This document shows positions 63,445 through 64,000 of a stretch of DNA of 64,000 bases, in pieces. A model generated the notes under the pieces. That model made no database searches. It was given only the letters and a program-made list of their open reading frames with translations, and was not told the origin of the DNA. The stretch is taken from positions 16,482,131-16,546,130 of the forward strand of contig CM040742.1 in the NCBI GenBank assembly GCA_022829145.1, written 5' to 3'. The stretch is from Albula goreensis. Lineage: Eukaryota; Chordata; Actinopteri; Albuliformes; Albulidae. Position 1 is the stretch's first letter. The number at the start of each line of letters is the position of its first letter. The translations under genes and the position numbers were made by a program.

Positions 63445-63785
63445 GCTGAGTGTCAGCTCTGCAGTATTCCTATTGGCTGAGTGTCAGCTCTGCAATATTC
63501 CTATTGGCTGAGTGTCAGCTCTGCAATATTCCTATTGGCTGAGGCTCAGCTCTGCAGTATTCCTATTGGCTGAGTGTCAGCTCTGCAGTATTCCTATTGG
63601 CTGAGTGTCAGCTCTGCAGTACTCCTGTTGGCTGAGTGTCAGTTCTGCAATACTCTTATTGGCTGAGGCTCAGCTCTGCAGTATTCCTATTGGCTGAGTG
63701 TCAGCTCTGCAGTATTCCTATTGGCTGAGGCTCAGCTCTGCAGTTTTCCTATTGGCTGAGGCTCAGCTGTACAGCGTTCCTGTCC
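63445..63785. repeat. 31-bp minisatellite, 11 units, each junction with an inverted CCAAT box
   Basis: Units begin GCTGAGTGTC or GCTGAGGCTC, continue AGCTCTGCAGTATTCC and end TATTG. ATTGG occurs at 63472, 63503, 63534, 63565, 63596, 63658, 63689, 63720 and 63751; the site at 63627 is mutated to GTTGG. All are spaced exactly 31 bp or a multiple. On the minus strand each reads AGCCAATAGG, a reasonable NF-Y core. Confidence 0.95.
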
Positions 63786-64000
63786 TGTTCCCCTTTCGAC
63801 CTGCAGCCTCTCATCAAGTGTAAACCAACTAACCACTTAAGAACCTTTGTATTAGTCCACAAATACTGACAGATGTGTTTGTATGCAACCTTTTCCTCAC
63901 TTCCCTGAATCTGGTATAAATCTCAAGTCAGACAAACAGAGTCATAAATTCAGCAGGATGAAAAAGAGTCGTGGTTCCTGTGTTCCATCTGTTTCTTTTG
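63786..64000. other. Window end, no feature recognised
   Basis: Short stretch after the minisatellite with no supported feature. Confidence 0.4.

Overview
The window looks like a ray-finned fish (probably teleost) nuclear chromosome segment. It is AT-rich, microsatellite-rich and mostly non-coding. It carries tRNA-derived SINEs with a tail resembling one common in fish, fossil DNA transposons and a decayed L2-type LINE. There is no bacterial or viral gene organisation: no operons, and almost every open frame is a short chance ORF.

The only protein-coding sequence I can support is on the minus strand at 3897-4860 (or 4887). It is the first coding exon of an alpha-1B adrenergic receptor (adra1b), encoding the N-terminus through TM6. 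It ends at a consensus splice donor at the position where alpha-1 receptor genes have their conserved intron. TM7 and the C-terminal tail must lie in a second exon to the left of position 1, because no matching sequence is visible in 1-3896. The receptor promoter should lie just to the right (about 4900-5560), where the sequence becomes CpG-richer and has TATA-like and CCAAT boxes. The start region has two in-frame ATGs with a strong-context, out-of-frame ATG between them.

From about 5.6 kb to 64 kb I recognise no gene, so this is a roughly 58-kb desert upstream of adra1b. Its structure comes from repeats. These are a 740-bp TTACC/TTAGC pentamer satellite with higher-order structure (16.1-16.8 kb), a 52-bp triplication (21.9 kb), a 15-unit 32/35-bp minisatellite (23.7-24.2 kb), a Tigger/pogo-like MITE (25.6 kb), a hexamer array inside a duplicated 26-mer (26.5 kb), a 37-bp minisatellite (31.8-32.2 kb), a 76-bp minisatellite (42.6-43.4 kb) with an inverted relative at 11.7 kb, a repeat fragment and decayed LINE (45.7-46.8 kb), a SINE (48.4 kb), a 16-bp perfect hairpin (56.6 kb), a foldback MITE (63.3 kb), and an 11-unit 31-bp array that places an inverted CCAAT box exactly every 31 bp (63.4-63.8 kb).

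No multi-gene system is present. The observations most worth testing are the CCAAT array, the dispersed inverted 76-bp family, the mammal-like Tigger MITE and the adra1b start-codon arrangement. All coordinates were read by eye; family names for repeats are from memory and were not searched.
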